A stretch of 64,000 bases of DNA from Pseudolactococcus piscium (GTDB lineage: Bacteria > Bacillota > Bacilli > Lactobacillales > Streptococcaceae), in NCBI RefSeq assembly GCF_002441695.1, contig NZ_JXJW01000012.1:1-64000 (forward strand), read 5' to 3'. The position numbers and the translations under genes were made by a program. Under the pieces are notes generated by a model. That model was not told the origin of the DNA. It did no database searches and worked only from the letters and a program-made list of their open reading frames with translations. Shown piece after piece: positions 45,192 to 56,102 of this stretch (within the stretch, counting starts at the first letter, position 1; each line of letters opens with the position of its first letter).

Positions 45192-45998
45192 TCAATAAAA
45201 AAATGAGAGTAACACAATACCGAGTCCTACAGAAGCAGCTGTTAACAGCGCTTCTATGATCCGTCCTTGTCCAGATATAAAGTTACCAGCCATGATTTCT
45301 CTCACAGCATTGGTTAGTGCAACACCTGGTACAAAGGGCATAATGGCACCAATAATTACGATATCGGCATCAAAAGGATGCGCCAGTACTTTTGAACAGA
45401 TGAGCATGATAAAAGACATGGATAAACTCGCTAGGAATAAGCCAAAAAAACGCATATGAAACTTATTTCTCATTTGAAAGGCGATTGCATAGGCAAGACC
45501 ACTTGTGGTTGCTGCTAGAAAAAGATTGATAAAAGCTGTATTTCTCGTTAACATAATCACAAATGTTACAGCGATTACCATGGCACTCATGACCTGCAAT
45601 TTTAGTGAGAACCTGGGAATCGTCATATCAATCTTACTTAACTTATCTGCAAAGGTCTCGATTGAGATCCGGTGTGCTGTGAATTGACGTGTCAAATCGT
45701 TGACCGCGACAATCTTTTCCATATCCATCGTCTGTATGCGAGGTGGAATACTGCGCATTTGCGTTAAGCCTTGCTCTGGAAAACTGACCGTGATGGCATT
45801 TAAGAGGACATAGACCTGCAGGTTGTTAATCTCTGCTGCAACGCCCATTCTCTGTATCACATCTTCTACACGTGATATTTCAGATCCATTTGCCATCAAT
45901 ATTTGCCCGGCCAAGAGACAAGAATCCATTAAAATATGGACGTCTGAGGCCTGTTTCTTTAAGGTATTACTGTTAAGATTAGTTACAGCATCTGGCAT
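45192..45998 (-). CDS. Threonine/serine exporter, large subunit (ThrE N-terminal, DUF1212 type)
   Basis: 268 residues. The cytosolic N-terminal part carries the family motif MANGSEISRVEDVIQRMG; about five membrane segments follow, with the loop IMPFVPGVALTNAVREIMAGN characteristic of DUF1212. Exports threonine and serine driven by the proton gradient. The ATG at 45998 has AGGA eight bases upstream; the ATG three codons earlier touches that AGG. Directly followed by the small subunit; preceded by thyA with a 71-base gap that shows no clear promoter. Confidence 0.88.
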   Translation of the reverse strand: MPDAVTNLNSNTLKKQASDVHILMDSCLLAGQILMANGSEISRVEDVIQRMGVAAEINNLQVYVLLNAITVSFPEQGLTQMRSIPPRIQTMDMEKIVAVNDLTRQFTAHRISIETFADKLSKIDMTIPRFSLKLQVMSAMVIAVTFVIMLTRNTAFINLFLAATTSGLAYAIAFQMRNKFHMRFFGLFLASLSMSFIMLICSKVLAHPFDADIVIIGAIMPFVPGVALTNAVREIMAGNFISGQGRIIEALLTAASVGLGIVLLSFFY

Positions 45999-46069
45999 TT
46001 CAGTCATCCTATTCTTAAATTATTTAGCGATACGTTTGGTGATGAGTTGTCTTAAGGACCTTTAGTGCC

Positions 46070-46909
46070 TTATATGGCCATATCGAAAGTGAGCTGTGGT
46101 TTAACAGGTTCATAATCGACCAGCTCAAAATCTTCAGGTTTGATATCAAAAAAGTTAGTGCCATCTGCTACATTCAGCTTTAGTACTGGATTTTTATCTG
46201 ATGGTGTCCGTTCAAGTAGCGTGGTCGCATTATCAAACTGATTATCGTAGATATGTAAGTTATTGACAAAATAGAAGAACTTGCCAATCTGCCAGCCGAA
46301 ATGTTTGGCAATCATCATCTGCAAGGCCACATACTGCATGGCATTGATATGATGGGCTACTAACATGTCATTACTGCGTTGTGTCAAGGTCGCATCTAGA
46401 TAGATCTGTCCATCAACACGTCGAACATCAAACATGGTTTGAAAGGCACAAGGCAATAAGCCTTCTGATGCCTCAAAATCATCATATTGCCAGAGGTTGA
46501 TGATATTTCTGCGATTCCATGGATTTTTTTCAAGTCCACTGAGTAATTTACCGATGATATCATGTTTTTTGACAGTCGCACCATAGCGCATACCGATATT
46601 ACCTGACTCCCCAACTTCCCACTCATTCCAATACTTAACGCCATACTTGTTTACTAAAACGTCCAGCTCACTGGTTTGATCCTGATAAATCCACATCAAT
46701 TCTTTGATGGCTGACTTGATTGGAATTGGTCGTAAGGTGGTAATCGGAAATTCACCTTTACTCAGGTCGTACTCAGCAAAACTACCTGTAATATATTTTG
46801 AATTTGCTGTCTTTCCATCCTTATATTTTGGACGGGCATTTTCACTCCATACACCATCGTCTAATATGTGATGGATATTATCAATAAAAAGTTTATCTGC
46901 TTTTCTCAT
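46070..46909 (-). CDS. thyA: Thymidylate synthase
   Basis: Makes dTMP from dUMP with methylene-tetrahydrofolate. 279 residues. The catalytic cysteine is in [10 protein letters not shown], an unusual residue choice after P-C where many enzymes have His; [17 protein letters not shown] and the dUMP-binding [13 protein letters not shown] follow. No dihydrofolate reductase gene is adjacent, unlike in many Firmicutes. A weak extended -10 (TGATAAGAT) lies six bases before the ATG and no Shine-Dalgarno sequence is visible, so this may be another leaderless gene. Confidence 0.95.
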   Translation of the reverse strand: MRKADKLFIDNIHHILDDGVWSENARPKYKDGKTANSKYITGSFAEYDLSKGEFPITTLRPIPIKSAIKELMWIYQDQTSELDVLVNKYGVKYWNEWEVGESGNIGMRYGATVKKHDIIGKLLSGLEKNPWNRRNIINLWQYDDFEASEGLLPCAFQTMFDVRRVDGQIYLDATLTQRSNDMLVAHHINAMQYVALQMMIAKHFGWQIGKFFYFVNNLHIYDNQFDNATTLLERTPSDKNPVLKLNVADGTNFFDIKPEDFELVDYEPVKPQLTFDMAI

Positions 46910-46992
46910 ATCTTTATCTTATCATTTCTTTATCATCTATACGACTATAGGGCTCAGCATCTTGCAGATTCATCTCGTCATTTAATCGACGG

Positions 46993-48882
46993 TTAGTCAA
47001 ATCCAGCCAAGTACTCATAGCGTTCATATTTGTCTAGTAAGTCATTATTTTTAAGGTCTAGGTCTGCTTGTAACTCGCCTAATTTTGTGAAGTCTGACCC
47101 ATGTACAGCCATCTGCTGCTCGATAGTTGAAATCTCCGTTTCCAAGCTTGAAATCGAGGCTTCAATCGTTGACCATTCTTGTTTTTCAGAATAGGTCATC
47201 CGTGCTCTTTCGAGTTTATTTACTTGTACAATTGGGACTGCTGCAACTTGTTTATTTGGTTTTTGATCTGCCACTTTAGTCGCCAAATAATCTGAGTAGC
47301 CTGAATGCACTTCAGTCACAGTTCCCTTATCAAAAACGAGTAGTTTATTAACGACCTTATCAAGGAAATAGCGGTCATGACTGACTGTAATCACAACACC
47401 TTTATAGTGTTGAATGAAATTTTCTAGGACAGTCAATGTCGCAATATCCAGATCATTTGTCGGCTCATCTAGCAGTAAAACGTTAGGTTGTTGTAATAAA
47501 ATCTTTAGCAAGTATAAGCGTTTCTTCTCACCACCAGATAATTTAGCAATCAGGGTACCATGCGTGGTCCGTGGAAATAAAAATTGCTCTAACAGATTAA
47601 CGATACTCACTGATTCACCAGAAGAGGTGAGGCTGTTATCTGCAATCTCTTGTAGAAAGTTAATCACACGTTTGGACTCATCTAGTCCCTTGATTTGCTG
47701 TGAAAAATAGCCGATCTTAATCGTTTCACCGATGTCAACTGTCCCAGCATCAGGTGTCAATTCCCCATCTATCAGATTAAGTAAGGTCGATTTTCCTGTC
47801 CCGTTGTTACCAACGATACCAATTCTATCCGTATTTTGAACCAGAAGGTTAAAGTCAGTCAAGATGGGTTTATCAGCAGAAAATGCAAAGTTAACATGCT
47901 CAAAATTGATGACTTTTTTACCAATTCTTGACGTGGCGACATTAATTGAAAGATCATCAGATGAGCTGACACTGTTAACCTCATTTTTGATATCTTCAAA
48001 TCGATCAATCCGTGCCTGCTGCTTGGTCGCCCGTGCTTGAGGTGATTTGCGAATCCAAGCTAATTCTTGCTTGAATAATTGCTTGCTCTTATGATGCTGA
48101 GCAGATTCTCTTTCGTCTCTTTCAGCTTTTTGTTGTAGATAATCTTGGTAATTACCTTGATATTCGTATAGCTTACCATTGTCTAATTCAAAGATACGTG
48201 TTGCCAAATTATCTAAGAAATAACGGTCATGGGTAATAAATAAAATGGTTTGTCTTGCGCTTTTTACATAGTTCTCTAACCATGCGATCGTATCTACATC
48301 CAGATGGTTGGTTGGCTCATCCAGCAGTAATAAATCGGCAGGATTTAGCAAGGCCTGCGCTAACTGAACACGCCGTTTTTGACCACCAGATAAGTTCTTG
48401 ATTTGCTCAGTCAAATCAGGTAATTTCAACTTAGATAAGACCGTTTTAACTTGATTTTCAACTTCCCAAGCCTCAATTGCTGTCATCTGTGCTTCAACTT
48501 CAGATAAAGAGACTTGCAAGGTCTCATTTTCTGGATCCTCTGTCAAGGCAAGCAAGACTTGCTCATACTGCTTGATGGCTTTCATCTGTGCTAAGTCATC
48601 TGACAAAATCGTATCCATAATCGATACATTTTCATCAAATTGTGGTTCCTGCGTCAGATACTCGATTTTGAAGTCATTGTGCGCAAAAAATGGTGAGTTA
48701 TCACCATCAAATCCAGCTTTTCCTGAGATAACATCTAGTAAGGTCGTTTTCCCAGTACCATTCACACCAATCAAGCCAATCCGATCTAAAGGATGGATGA
48801 TAAAGTCTATCTTTGAGAAAACCGTCTTATCTCCTACAGATTTAGTCAAGTTTTCAACACGAAAATCAGTCATTGTTGCCAT
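46993..48882 (-). CDS. ABC-F family ATPase (Uup/YfmR-like)
   Basis: 629 residues, two ABC domains and no membrane segments: Walker A GVNGTGKTT and GNNGTGKST, signatures LSGGQKRRVQL and LSGGEKKRLYL, Walker B LLLLDEPTNHLD and VLLLDEPTNDLD. Between them is the ABC-F linker (charged helices with KSPQARATKQQARIDRF), and a C-terminal coiled coil closes the protein. ABC-F proteins act on the ribosome; this layout resembles Uup/YfmR rather than antibiotic-protection types. The start overlaps the end of cca by 17 bases; the ATG at 48873 is an alternative. Last gene of the rimM operon. Confidence 0.92.
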   Translation of the reverse strand: MATMTDFRVENLTKSVGDKTVFSKIDFIIHPLDRIGLIGVNGTGKTTLLDVISGKAGFDGDNSPFFAHNDFKIEYLTQEPQFDENVSIMDTILSDDLAQMKAIKQYEQVLLALTEDPENETLQVSLSEVEAQMTAIEAWEVENQVKTVLSKLKLPDLTEQIKNLSGGQKRRVQLAQALLNPADLLLLDEPTNHLDVDTIAWLENYVKSARQTILFITHDRYFLDNLATRIFELDNGKLYEYQGNYQDYLQQKAERDERESAQHHKSKQLFKQELAWIRKSPQARATKQQARIDRFEDIKNEVNSVSSSDDLSINVATSRIGKKVINFEHVNFAFSADKPILTDFNLLVQNTDRIGIVGNNGTGKSTLLNLIDGELTPDAGTVDIGETIKIGYFSQQIKGLDESKRVINFLQEIADNSLTSSGESVSIVNLLEQFLFPRTTHGTLIAKLSGGEKKRLYLLKILLQQPNVLLLDEPTNDLDIATLTVLENFIQHYKGVVITVSHDRYFLDKVVNKLLVFDKGTVTEVHSGYSDYLATKVADQKPNKQVAAVPIVQVNKLERARMTYSEKQEWSTIEASISSLETEISTIEQQMAVHGSDFTKLGELQADLDLKNNDLLDKYERYEYLAGFD

Positions 48883-50080
48883 CGTTACTCTTTTCTTTTA
48901 CATAATTAAAAATAGCTTCTGGTCGGTTAATTAAGTTGCCCCTAACGATTTCCAGTTCAATCGTGTGATAGAGTTTACCAATACCTGGACCAGGTTTGAT
49001 GCCAAATTTGGTCATAATATCTCCTGCAGAAACGGCAATCTCTCTTTTGTGTCGGATCTGTAGTTGCGCATCAAGTCCTGTAATCCGCTCGAAATCAGGT
49101 TTAAGCTCTTGTGCAGCAACCATCTCCTCAACTAAAATCAAGCTTGACTTACCAAGCAAATAAAGCGATTCTTGTGTGAACTGACTTGTTTGTCGGATAT
49201 GATACGCCTTCAAAAAGTTAGTCACATCTGTCGAAAAATCACGAGATACTTTCCACTGCTTCATCAAAAATTTGCCATCTAAATAGCCAAGCTGATAAAG
49301 TAAATAGCCCCATGCTTGGATCGAATTTGTAAATACAAAGTCTTCTGGCAGTGACAGCATCTTTAAGAGGGCTGATTCATTTGAAAGGCCTGGTAAATAG
49401 TCAGACGCCTCTATTGCTAAAAGTGCCTTAAGCCCTTTTTGCCAATGATTTGCAATTAATAACTTATCCAGCTCGATAAAAATACGTTCGATTGAAATTT
49501 TTTCTAGCAAATAAACCTGGGCTTTCATGGCATCAAACGTATCAGATGCCAAGTCAAAATTCAGTGTCGCACTAAATCTAAGGCCACGCATGATTCTTAA
49601 GGCATCTTCTGTGAAGCGTTCTGATGGCTTACCAACTGCTCGAAGGACTTGTCTGTCTAAATCGATTAGCCCGTCATAGAGGTCGATAATCTCCCCATCA
49701 TTTGCAAGTGCAAAAGCATTGATTGTGAAATCACGTCTTAACAAATCCTCTGATAGTTGACGTACAAAGTTAACATGAGCTGGTCGTCGATAATCGACAT
49801 AGACATCTTCTGTCCGAAAGGTCGTGATTTCATATTCGTCATCTTGCGCTAAAACAAGCACCGTACCATGCTCGATACCGATATCGATTGTATGCTCAAA
49901 TATCTGCTTAATCTCAGAAGGGTAAGCACTTGTTGCGATATCAACATCATGAATCTGCCGATTGAGTAAAACGTCACGTACACTGCCACCTACAAAATAG
50001 GCTTCATAGCCAAAATCTCGAATTTTTTGCAAAATCGGCAGAGCTTTTACAAACTCCGCCGGCATCTTCTCTAATCTCAT
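48866..50080 (-). CDS. cca: CCA tRNA nucleotidyltransferase
   Basis: Adds CCA to tRNA 3' ends. 404 residues. The class II nucleotidyltransferase head is [28 protein letters not shown] (catalytic Asp pair), then [11 protein letters not shown] and [18 protein letters not shown] start it at the ATG 50080, which overlaps the dapB stop as ATGA; the open frame begins three codons earlier at a TTG. Notably the protein lies downstream of dapB and upstream of the ABC-F gene, a common lactococcal/streptococcal arrangement. Confidence 0.94.
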   Translation of the reverse strand: MRLEKMPAEFVKALPILQKIRDFGYEAYFVGGSVRDVLLNRQIHDVDIATSAYPSEIKQIFEHTIDIGIEHGTVLVLAQDDEYEITTFRTEDVYVDYRRPAHVNFVRQLSEDLLRRDFTINAFALANDGEIIDLYDGLIDLDRQVLRAVGKPSERFTEDALRIMRGLRFSATLNFDLASDTFDAMKAQVYLLEKISIERIFIELDKLLIANHWQKGLKALLAIEASDYLPGLSNESALLKMLSLPEDFVFTNSIQAWGYLLYQLGYLDGKFLMKQWKVSRDFSTDVTNFLKAYHIRQTSQFTQESLYLLGKSSLILVEEMVAAQELKPDFERITGLDAQLQIRHKREIAVSAGDIMTKFGIKPGPGIGKLYHTIELEIVRGNLINRPEAIFNYVKEKSNDGNND

Positions 50081-50841
50081 AACAGACAATCTAATCCATA
50101 AACCAAGGCATCAATTTCAACAACTTTTTTGATACCGATATTAACACCACCCATGAAAGAAACACGATCGTAGGAATCATGACGGATGGTTAAGCCTTCA
50201 CCTTTTGCACCAAAAATAACTTCTTGGTGGGCAACAAGACCTGGCAAGCGAACAGAATGAATTCTCATGCCATCAAATTCGGCACCTCTTGCACCTGGGA
50301 TCGTCTCAACTTCATCAGTAGCACCCTGCTGTTTAGGCTGACGTGTTGCTTTAATCAGTTCTGCTGTCTTAATGGCTGTACCTGACGGCGCATCCTTTTT
50401 GTTGTCATGGTGTAATTCGATAATTTCTACATCAGGAAAATACTGAGCTGCTTTTTGGGCAAATTCCATCAACAAAATCGCACCAATAGCGAAATTAGGC
50501 GCAATGAGGCCACCTACTTTTTTCTCTTTTGATAAGGTGATGAGTTCTGAAATTTGTGCTTCTGTGAAGCCAGTCGTACCAACAACAGGACAAAAGCCAT
50601 TTTCCAAGGCAAATTTAGTGTTGTCAAAAGCAACTGTAGGGATCGTGAAATCGACCCATACATCTGCTTCAAATCCGATGAGTGCAGTTTTGTCATTAAA
50701 GACTGGAACACCATCGACTACTTTTTCACTTGTTAGGGGATCTACCAAAGCGACTAATTCAAGATTAGCATCTTCTTTTACCATCTCCACTGCTGTTGAG
50801 CCCATACGGCCTTTGAAACCCGCTATAATTACTTTAATCAT
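50077..50841 (-). CDS. dapB: 4-hydroxy-tetrahydrodipicolinate reductase
   Basis: Reduces HTPA in the lysine/diaminopimelate pathway, needed for the cell wall. 254 residues. NAD(P)-binding start [23 protein letters not shown], and the catalytic [18 protein letters not shown]. The ATG shares one base with the degV stop (TAATG), and the 3' end overlaps cca, so translation is coupled through the operon. No other dap genes are in the window. Confidence 0.96.
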   Translation of the reverse strand: MIKVIIAGFKGRMGSTAVEMVKEDANLELVALVDPLTSEKVVDGVPVFNDKTALIGFEADVWVDFTIPTVAFDNTKFALENGFCPVVGTTGFTEAQISELITLSKEKKVGGLIAPNFAIGAILLMEFAQKAAQYFPDVEIIELHHDNKKDAPSGTAIKTAELIKATRQPKQQGATDEVETIPGARGAEFDGMRIHSVRLPGLVAHQEVIFGAKGEGLTIRHDSYDRVSFMGGVNIGIKKVVEIDALVYGLDCLL

Positions 50842-51686
50842 TATGTTAATTTCGGACTAATACCAAATCCGAGTGCTCCTTCCCCTAAATGTGTGCCAAT
50901 CACAGCACCAAAGCTTGCAATTGAGACATCAAAGCCTTTTTCTGTCAATTCTTGCGCGACATCTTTCGCCGTTTCTGGAATATTTGAGTGAATCACATAA
51001 ACCTTATAATCTCCTGATTTTGTTGTTTCTGACAGAATCTTATACAGTTTTTTAAATGCCTTCTTGCTTGTCCTGATCTTTTCATAGACAACGATTTTAC
51101 CAGCTTCATCAAACCGTAGAATCGGTTTGATATTTAACAAGTTGCCAATTATTGCAGCACCATTCGACAGTCTACCACCCTTGACCAGATGATCTAAATC
51201 ATCCACGATAATAAAGGCTGTCGTTTTAGCAATGATTTCAGCTAATTCTGTCAAGATAAAGTCAAATGACGCATTTGTCTTGGTCATATTAGCCGTCATT
51301 TCAACCATGTAGCCTAAAGGTGCTGACGTGATGATAGTATCTGGGAAGGCAATTGTTAACTTAGGATACTCATCTTTGAGATATTGGATATTTTGCCAAA
51401 ATCCTGAAATACCAGATGACAAAAACAGACCAACAACACGTGTATAGTTTTCTGCTACTAGTTTGTCGAGTAATTCTGTCAGATCATGAATACTTGGCTG
51501 GCTCGTTTTAGGTAGTTCAGCAGATGCGGCCATCTTCTCATAAAATGCTGAGTCTGTTAAGTCTTTGCCTTCGATATAGGTCTGACCGTCTATAAATATA
51601 GGGATATCAAGCACAAACACATTGTCCTTTGCCCTGATGTCATCACTCAAAAATGCTGAGCTATCTGTAATAATCGCAGTCTTCAT
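50841..51686 (-). CDS. DegV family fatty-acid-binding protein
   Basis: 281 residues. DegV/FakB-type proteins bind a fatty acid and present it to the kinase FakA. Family motifs: [13 protein letters not shown] at the N-terminus, the [15 protein letters not shown] region (lipid-binding Ser/Thr), and [21 protein letters not shown], the latter the standard DegV signature. Whether it serves fatty-acid uptake here is inferred from the family. It starts six bases after the DUF1149 gene in the rimM operon. Confidence 0.92.
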   Translation of the reverse strand: MKTAIITDSSAFLSDDIRAKDNVFVLDIPIFIDGQTYIEGKDLTDSAFYEKMAASAELPKTSQPSIHDLTELLDKLVAENYTRVVGLFLSSGISGFWQNIQYLKDEYPKLTIAFPDTIITSAPLGYMVEMTANMTKTNASFDFILTELAEIIAKTTAFIIVDDLDHLVKGGRLSNGAAIIGNLLNIKPILRFDEAGKIVVYEKIRTSKKAFKKLYKILSETTKSGDYKVYVIHSNIPETAKDVAQELTEKGFDVSIASFGAVIGTHLGEGALGFGISPKLT

Positions 51687-51692
51687 ACAGCC

Positions 51693-52073
51693 TTAAAACT
51701 CCAAGCTAACGCCTGGTTGATCCAAAGCAATTTCAGTTATTTCATAAGTCATACGCTGTAATAAATCAAATAAAGGCGCTGCCAATTCTGACATTTCTTC
51801 TTGAGATAATTGTTCTTTATTTTCGATGACCTGTCCACGAATGACGCTCAATTGACCGATGTTTCCTGAAATCACAAGATTTTCAAGGACAATCATGAAA
51901 GATAAGAGACCATTAATCGCTGTATCTGTATCTGCTAGATTCTCAACCTGATCTACGAGTTGGAATTGGACATTTAATGCTGTTTCTGGTGTCCCATTTT
52001 CTTCTTCCCAGGCTAAATTTCTAGCATCATAGTGGAATTGGTGGACAAATTCTTTTTCGCGTTCAATATTCAT
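51693..52073 (-). CDS. DUF1149 (SecB-like) protein
   Basis: 126 residues, acidic, with no membrane segment. It matches the streptococcal/lactococcal DUF1149 family by eye (NIEREKEFVHQFHYDARNL opening, then LLSFMIVLENLVISGNIGQL), whose fold resembles the chaperone SecB. Function unproven. It overlaps the HAD gene by 11 bases, with GGAG about ten bases before its ATG. Confidence 0.85.
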   Translation of the reverse strand: MNIEREKEFVHQFHYDARNLAWEEENGTPETALNVQFQLVDQVENLADTDTAINGLLSFMIVLENLVISGNIGQLSVIRGQVIENKEQLSQEEMSELAAPLFDLLQRMTYEITEIALDQPGVSLEF

Positions 52074-52665
52074 TTTTAAAGTTCTCCCATGTTGTCACTG
52101 TGTAATCTGCGTTTAGTTCGTTTGCTAGAAAAAATCCAGCTTCATCAAATAACATCGTTTTGATACCAGCATTTTTTCCTGCTAAAATATCTAATGGCCT
52201 ATCGCCCACCATAACAGTCTGATCAAGTCGTAACTGATACTTGTCTATCAGATAAATCAAACTCTCCGGATCAGGCTTTCTGGCAAAGTGGTTGCTACTC
52301 GTAATAATTTCAGTAAATAAAAGGCTCAGCTCACCTAAATAGGCGTATGTCTTATCATCTCGATGACTCAGTATAAAATGTTGCCCACCAGTATCGATTA
52401 TCTGCTTTAAGATAGCAGGAATTTCTGGATAAGAGGCAACCTGAGTCTGCAAGGTTGTTTCCAACTGATGATAGTCATCAAGCAGGGCATCTGTGCCATA
52501 TTGCTTGGCAAATTCTCGAATTGAATACTTTTTGATGAAATAAGCCAAATCCCCATCATAGTGTATCTGGTGCTTTATCATCACCTGCTTGAGTGCTGTC
52601 AGCATGACAGGATAGGTATCAAATAAGGTACCATCAAAATCCCAGATATAATTTTTTAAGGTCAT
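52063..52665 (-). CDS. HAD-superfamily phosphatase (subfamily IA)
   Basis: 200 residues. Motif I is YIWDFDGTLFDTYPVM with the nucleophile Asp, motif II is HFILSHRDDK (Ser), and motif IV is VMVGDRPLDILAGKNAG. The class C1 cap fits a phosphoglycolate phosphatase-like or nucleotidase role; the substrate is unknown. It lies one base after trmD and overlaps the DUF1149 gene, in the rimM-trmD operon. Confidence 0.9.
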   Translation of the reverse strand: MTLKNYIWDFDGTLFDTYPVMLTALKQVMIKHQIHYDGDLAYFIKKYSIREFAKQYGTDALLDDYHQLETTLQTQVASYPEIPAILKQIIDTGGQHFILSHRDDKTYAYLGELSLLFTEIITSSNHFARKPDPESLIYLIDKYQLRLDQTVMVGDRPLDILAGKNAGIKTMLFDEAGFFLANELNADYTVTTWENFKNEY

Positions 52666-52666
52666 T

Positions 52667-53392
52667 TTAATCAGGACTTTCGTTTTTTATCTGTTTAAGT
52701 AGCGCTCGCTCTTCATCACTAAGGGGATATGCTGCTAGCAAATCCGGTCTTAATCGATGCGTCTTAGCCAAACTTTCAGTTAGGCGCCATTTGCGAATAT
52801 TTTCATGATGACCGCTCATGAGGACATCTGGTACTTTTAGCCCTCTAAAGTCTTCAGGTCTTGTATACTGCGGATACTCTAATAAGCCTGATGAGAAGCT
52901 ATCTTCTTCGTGACTGGCTTTTTTACCGATCACATCAGGAATTAGGCGTACTGTGGCATCAATCATGACACTGGCTGCTACTTCTCCACCTGTTAAAACA
53001 TAATCACCCAAAGAGACTTCATCTGTCACAAGCGTCTTGATCCGCTCATCAAATCCTTCATAGTGGCCACATAAGAAAACGACTTGGTCTTCTCCCGCTA
53101 ATTCCTCAGCGAAGGCTTGATCAAAGGTGCGACCAGCAGGGTCCATCATCAATACGCGTGCACCCTCATGTGGAAATGAAGCTAAGGTATCAAAGATTGG
53201 TTGTGGCATCAGTAACATGCCTTGACCACCACCATAAGGCATATCATCGACATGTTTTTGCTTATTTGTAGCAAAATCTCGAAAATTATGAAAGTTAATC
53301 TCGATTTTTCCCGACTTTCTCGCCCTGCCAACTATAGAATGCTCTAGGCTAGAGAACATATCAGGAAACAAAGTTAAGATATCAATCTGCAT
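52667..53392 (-). CDS. trmD: tRNA (guanine37-N1)-methyltransferase
   Basis: SPOUT methyltransferase that makes m1G37 and so prevents frameshifting; essential in most bacteria. About 241 residues from [13 protein letters not shown], the family's usual start; the open frame extends ten codons further upstream into rimM without support. Motifs: the knot [15 protein letters not shown] and [12 protein letters not shown], and the late [11 protein letters not shown]. One base separates it from rimM, the classic pair. Confidence 0.96.
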   Translation of the reverse strand: MQIDILTLFPDMFSSLEHSIVGRARKSGKIEINFHNFRDFATNKQKHVDDMPYGGGQGMLLMPQPIFDTLASFPHEGARVLMMDPAGRTFDQAFAEELAGEDQVVFLCGHYEGFDERIKTLVTDEVSLGDYVLTGGEVAASVMIDATVRLIPDVIGKKASHEEDSFSSGLLEYPQYTRPEDFRGLKVPDVLMSGHHENIRKWRLTESLAKTHRLRPDLLAAYPLSDEERALLKQIKNESPD

Positions 53393-53393
53393 C

Positions 53394-53909
53394 CTAATCA
53401 TCCAATCCTTCTGGAATGTCAACGGTCACACGTTTTGCGACAATATCAACTGTCAAGATGACTGACTCGATAAATGGCAGGAGTAAGTCCTTTTTGCCTT
53501 TACGTTTGATCACCCAAACATCGTTTGCACCAGGCTGAAGGATTTCTGAGACTGTCCCGATTGCTACCTCATTTTCGAAAACAGTAATACCGATGATATC
53601 ATCATAGTAAAACTCGTCATCACTATCCAGTTCTCCACGATTTTCGGCAGCAATTTTCAATGAAAAATCACGATACTTTTCGACGTCATTAATACTATAC
53701 ATACCTTCAAACTTGATGATATCTAGATTTTTTTGTTTTCGATGCGTCTTGACTTTCAGCATCCTAACAAATTTATCTTGTTTATCAAATAAAGCCAATT
53801 CAGCATTTTTTTGATAGCGTTCCTCTGCGAAATCCGTTACCGAAATCACGCGCACTTCGCCTTGTAAACCCTGTGTGTTTACAATCGTTCCTACTATGTA
53901 ATAATCCAT
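53394..53909 (-). CDS. rimM: Ribosome maturation factor RimM
   Basis: 171 residues: an N-terminal RimM domain ([17 protein letters not shown]) and a C-terminal PRC-barrel ([13 protein letters not shown], then [22 protein letters not shown]). It assists 30S subunit assembly by binding S19 in the 16S rRNA head. It is the first gene of the eight-gene rimM-trmD-HAD-DUF1149-degV-dapB-cca-ABC-F operon. An extended -10 lies six bases before the ATG with no Shine-Dalgarno sequence, so the whole operon seems to start with a leaderless gene. Confidence 0.96.
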   Translation of the reverse strand: MDYYIVGTIVNTQGLQGEVRVISVTDFAEERYQKNAELALFDKQDKFVRMLKVKTHRKQKNLDIIKFEGMYSINDVEKYRDFSLKIAAENRGELDSDDEFYYDDIIGITVFENEVAIGTVSEILQPGANDVWVIKRKGKKDLLLPFIESVILTVDIVAKRVTVDIPEGLDD

Positions 53910-53915
53910 TCTTAT

Positions 53916-53924
53916 ATTATATCA
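53916..53924 (-). promoter_or_regulatory. Extended -10 promoter of the rimM operon, predicted leaderless
   Basis: TGATATAAT on the minus strand; six bases (ATAAGA) separate it from the rimM ATG. The -35 is poor. The rest of the 246-base gap holds only the terminator below. Confidence 0.65.
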
Positions 53925-54038
53925 TAAACTTGTAGCCTTACCTAGGTTATTCTCCCCTAGATGGCCTCATTTTAAAGAGGTCTCATGGAATGTCAAGTAA
54001 GTACTTTAACGACCTGTTTCCAGCCACGCCGTCTCATT

Positions 54039-54078
54039 AAAAATACCATCCCCTTTTGTGATAGGAGATGGTATTTTT
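54039..54078. terminator. Terminator after the surface protein gene
   Basis: Twelve-base arms AAAAATACCATC (54039-54050) and GATGGTATTTTT (54067-54078); it would work in both directions. Confidence 0.85.
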
Positions 54079-54155
54079 GATATTAGCCTGATTCGAATCA
54101 TAACTAGATGTTTATCCTGAATATTTTTTGATGACCCTATCTCAATATTTGATGG

Positions 54156-56102
54156 CTATCTTTTTTTACGTCTTAATTTAATCAAACAAGCAGCTGCACC
54201 TGATAATAAAGCAATACCCGTAAGTATGACTGCCATATGTCTACTTTCACCTGTTTTTGGTAATGATTGTGATCCATCTTTGCTTGCATCAGAAGTCGAC
54301 GACGCACGCTCACCTGCTACCTTATTTTGTTCTGCCTTATCTGGATCCTTTGCAGTCGTATTTTTGGTGTAGACATAAGTCACGACTAGTGCCTTATCCG
54401 AAAATAGACCTGTCGGTGCACCTTTTACTTCTTTAAAGGTATAGTCTTTGATATCAAGTTGCTCAGTTTGATAAGCATCACCAACATTACCTGACATTTT
54501 TTCAGTGGGTGCAATCTCATTTCCGTCTAAATCTACATAAGATACCATCACTTCACCTAACTTACTTACACCACCTAATTTTTTATAGACAAAAGTAACT
54601 GTTTGTGCGTCGTTACTAAACACACCAGAAGTAGCACCAACCACATTAACCAGCTGGTAATCCGGAATCATTTCAGCAGCAACAGCATACTCTTTTCCAA
54701 CAAATCCGTTGATTTGTTTATCAGGTAATAATGTTTGACCGTTTTCATCCATATAGCTGACTGTAATCGGAGCGCCATCATCATTTATATTGAACTGATG
54801 CAGATAGGTGCCAGCTGAAATCGCATAGAAATCCAGTCCTTCCGGTACAGCATAGGAACCATATGGATTGTTCACGCGTGGATTATACACAAGTGTATTA
54901 AGTTGCGTGTATGCCGCTTCACTCACATCCAAAACTGTAATCCCCAGATCAGTGATTTGTAGTCTGTTTGCTGGTAATTGCTCCCCGTTAAAGTCTAGGT
55001 AGGTGTTACTAGCCGAGCTACTGGTAGTAAATGGTGGTATATAGCCATCAAAGTTTGTCAGACGATTTGGCATCATGGCAAACGGAATAAAGACCGTTTT
55101 CGAATTCGTATCATAAACTAATTTTGACCGACTAATGTCTGTCGGTTCATCACCACGACCAGTATTTTGACCAAATGCTGAAAGATTTTTCAAGGCAGGG
55201 AACTCAACAACACTCCTGAAATCAGTTACACCACAGAATTGGATGAATAATACTTGCAGATTTGGTAAGTCTTTCAATGGTTCAATCGTCGTAATTCCCA
55301 TATTTTGATCCAGATGTAAGCTATTTAGCTCCCTCAGTTTAGCAATTTTTGGCAAGACTGCATCATCTATTCCTGTTGCAGTTAAGTCTAAAAATTTAAT
55401 ACCTTGGCTTTTCGATAGGTCTGGAAAATTTGCACTAGTCAGTGCATTTGTTTGCAGTGTGACATAGGTCAGGTTAGTCAGTTGTTCTAGAGGGCTGAAG
55501 TCTGTCAAGGCACTTTTATCAATAATAGAAAAGGTAAGTAGATTGGTTGCATATTCTAGGCCAGATAAATCACTAATTAGTGTTGGACTAGTCATTTTCG
55601 TTATTCTTAAACTCGTCAATTTTTCCATGTCTGATTTCGTTAACTCTGTCCCTTCCGGCAACTTCAAGGCAGTCAAAATCTCTTGTTTCAGTACAGGATC
55701 TGGTATGTCAACCTTATCTTGTATTGGCGTTGTTCCTAACAACGCTTTAGCACTTTCCACTGGTACGACAAGACTTGTGTTGTCGCTAGATGCTAGTGCT
55801 TTATCCTCTGGTGGTGTAGCTGAGTCTGGTACATCAAGTGCGTCACTTTTCGAATTCGTTTCATCTGGTACATCACTGGTTACTACGTCCGTAGCTGACG
55901 GTACTGTAACTGGATCCGATGTCGCATTTTTTGTAGCTGTACTAGAACCACTAGTCGCTGTATTATTTACGTCCTTTACTGACATATCCTCTTCTGCAAA
56001 AACAGTAGAAGTTGTCAGCAACATCGGTGTACTCAAAGACAGGATCATCAAACTAGACAAACTTTTTCTAATAATAGTTTTAAAAACATGCTTGTTTTTC
56101 AT
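54156..56102 (-). CDS. LPXTG-anchored leucine-rich repeat / MucBP surface protein
   Basis: 648 residues. A signal peptide (about residues 1-37, ending TSTVFAEE) leads to a Ser/Thr/Asp-rich low-complexity stretch (to about 125), then a leucine-rich-repeat region (about 160-330, repeats such as LTNLTYVTLQTNALTSANFPDL), a linker, and two MucBP-like domains (ITVSYMDENGQTLLPD and VMVSYVDLDGNEIAPTE). The cell-wall anchor is LPKTG with a hydrophobic segment and a KLRRKKR tail. Internalin-like architecture suggests binding to mucus, milk or plant glycans or to other cells; the ligand is unknown. GAGGG precedes the ATG. Monocistronic, with an extended -10 near 56167-56175. Confidence 0.92.
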   Translation of the reverse strand: MKNKHVFKTIIRKSLSSLMILSLSTPMLLTTSTVFAEEDMSVKDVNNTATSGSSTATKNATSDPVTVPSATDVVTSDVPDETNSKSDALDVPDSATPPEDKALASSDNTSLVVPVESAKALLGTTPIQDKVDIPDPVLKQEILTALKLPEGTELTKSDMEKLTSLRITKMTSPTLISDLSGLEYATNLLTFSIIDKSALTDFSPLEQLTNLTYVTLQTNALTSANFPDLSKSQGIKFLDLTATGIDDAVLPKIAKLRELNSLHLDQNMGITTIEPLKDLPNLQVLFIQFCGVTDFRSVVEFPALKNLSAFGQNTGRGDEPTDISRSKLVYDTNSKTVFIPFAMMPNRLTNFDGYIPPFTTSSSASNTYLDFNGEQLPANRLQITDLGITVLDVSEAAYTQLNTLVYNPRVNNPYGSYAVPEGLDFYAISAGTYLHQFNINDDGAPITVSYMDENGQTLLPDKQINGFVGKEYAVAAEMIPDYQLVNVVGATSGVFSNDAQTVTFVYKKLGGVSKLGEVMVSYVDLDGNEIAPTEKMSGNVGDAYQTEQLDIKDYTFKEVKGAPTGLFSDKALVVTYVYTKNTTAKDPDKAEQNKVAGERASSTSDASKDGSQSLPKTGESRHMAVILTGIALLSGAAACLIKLRRKKR

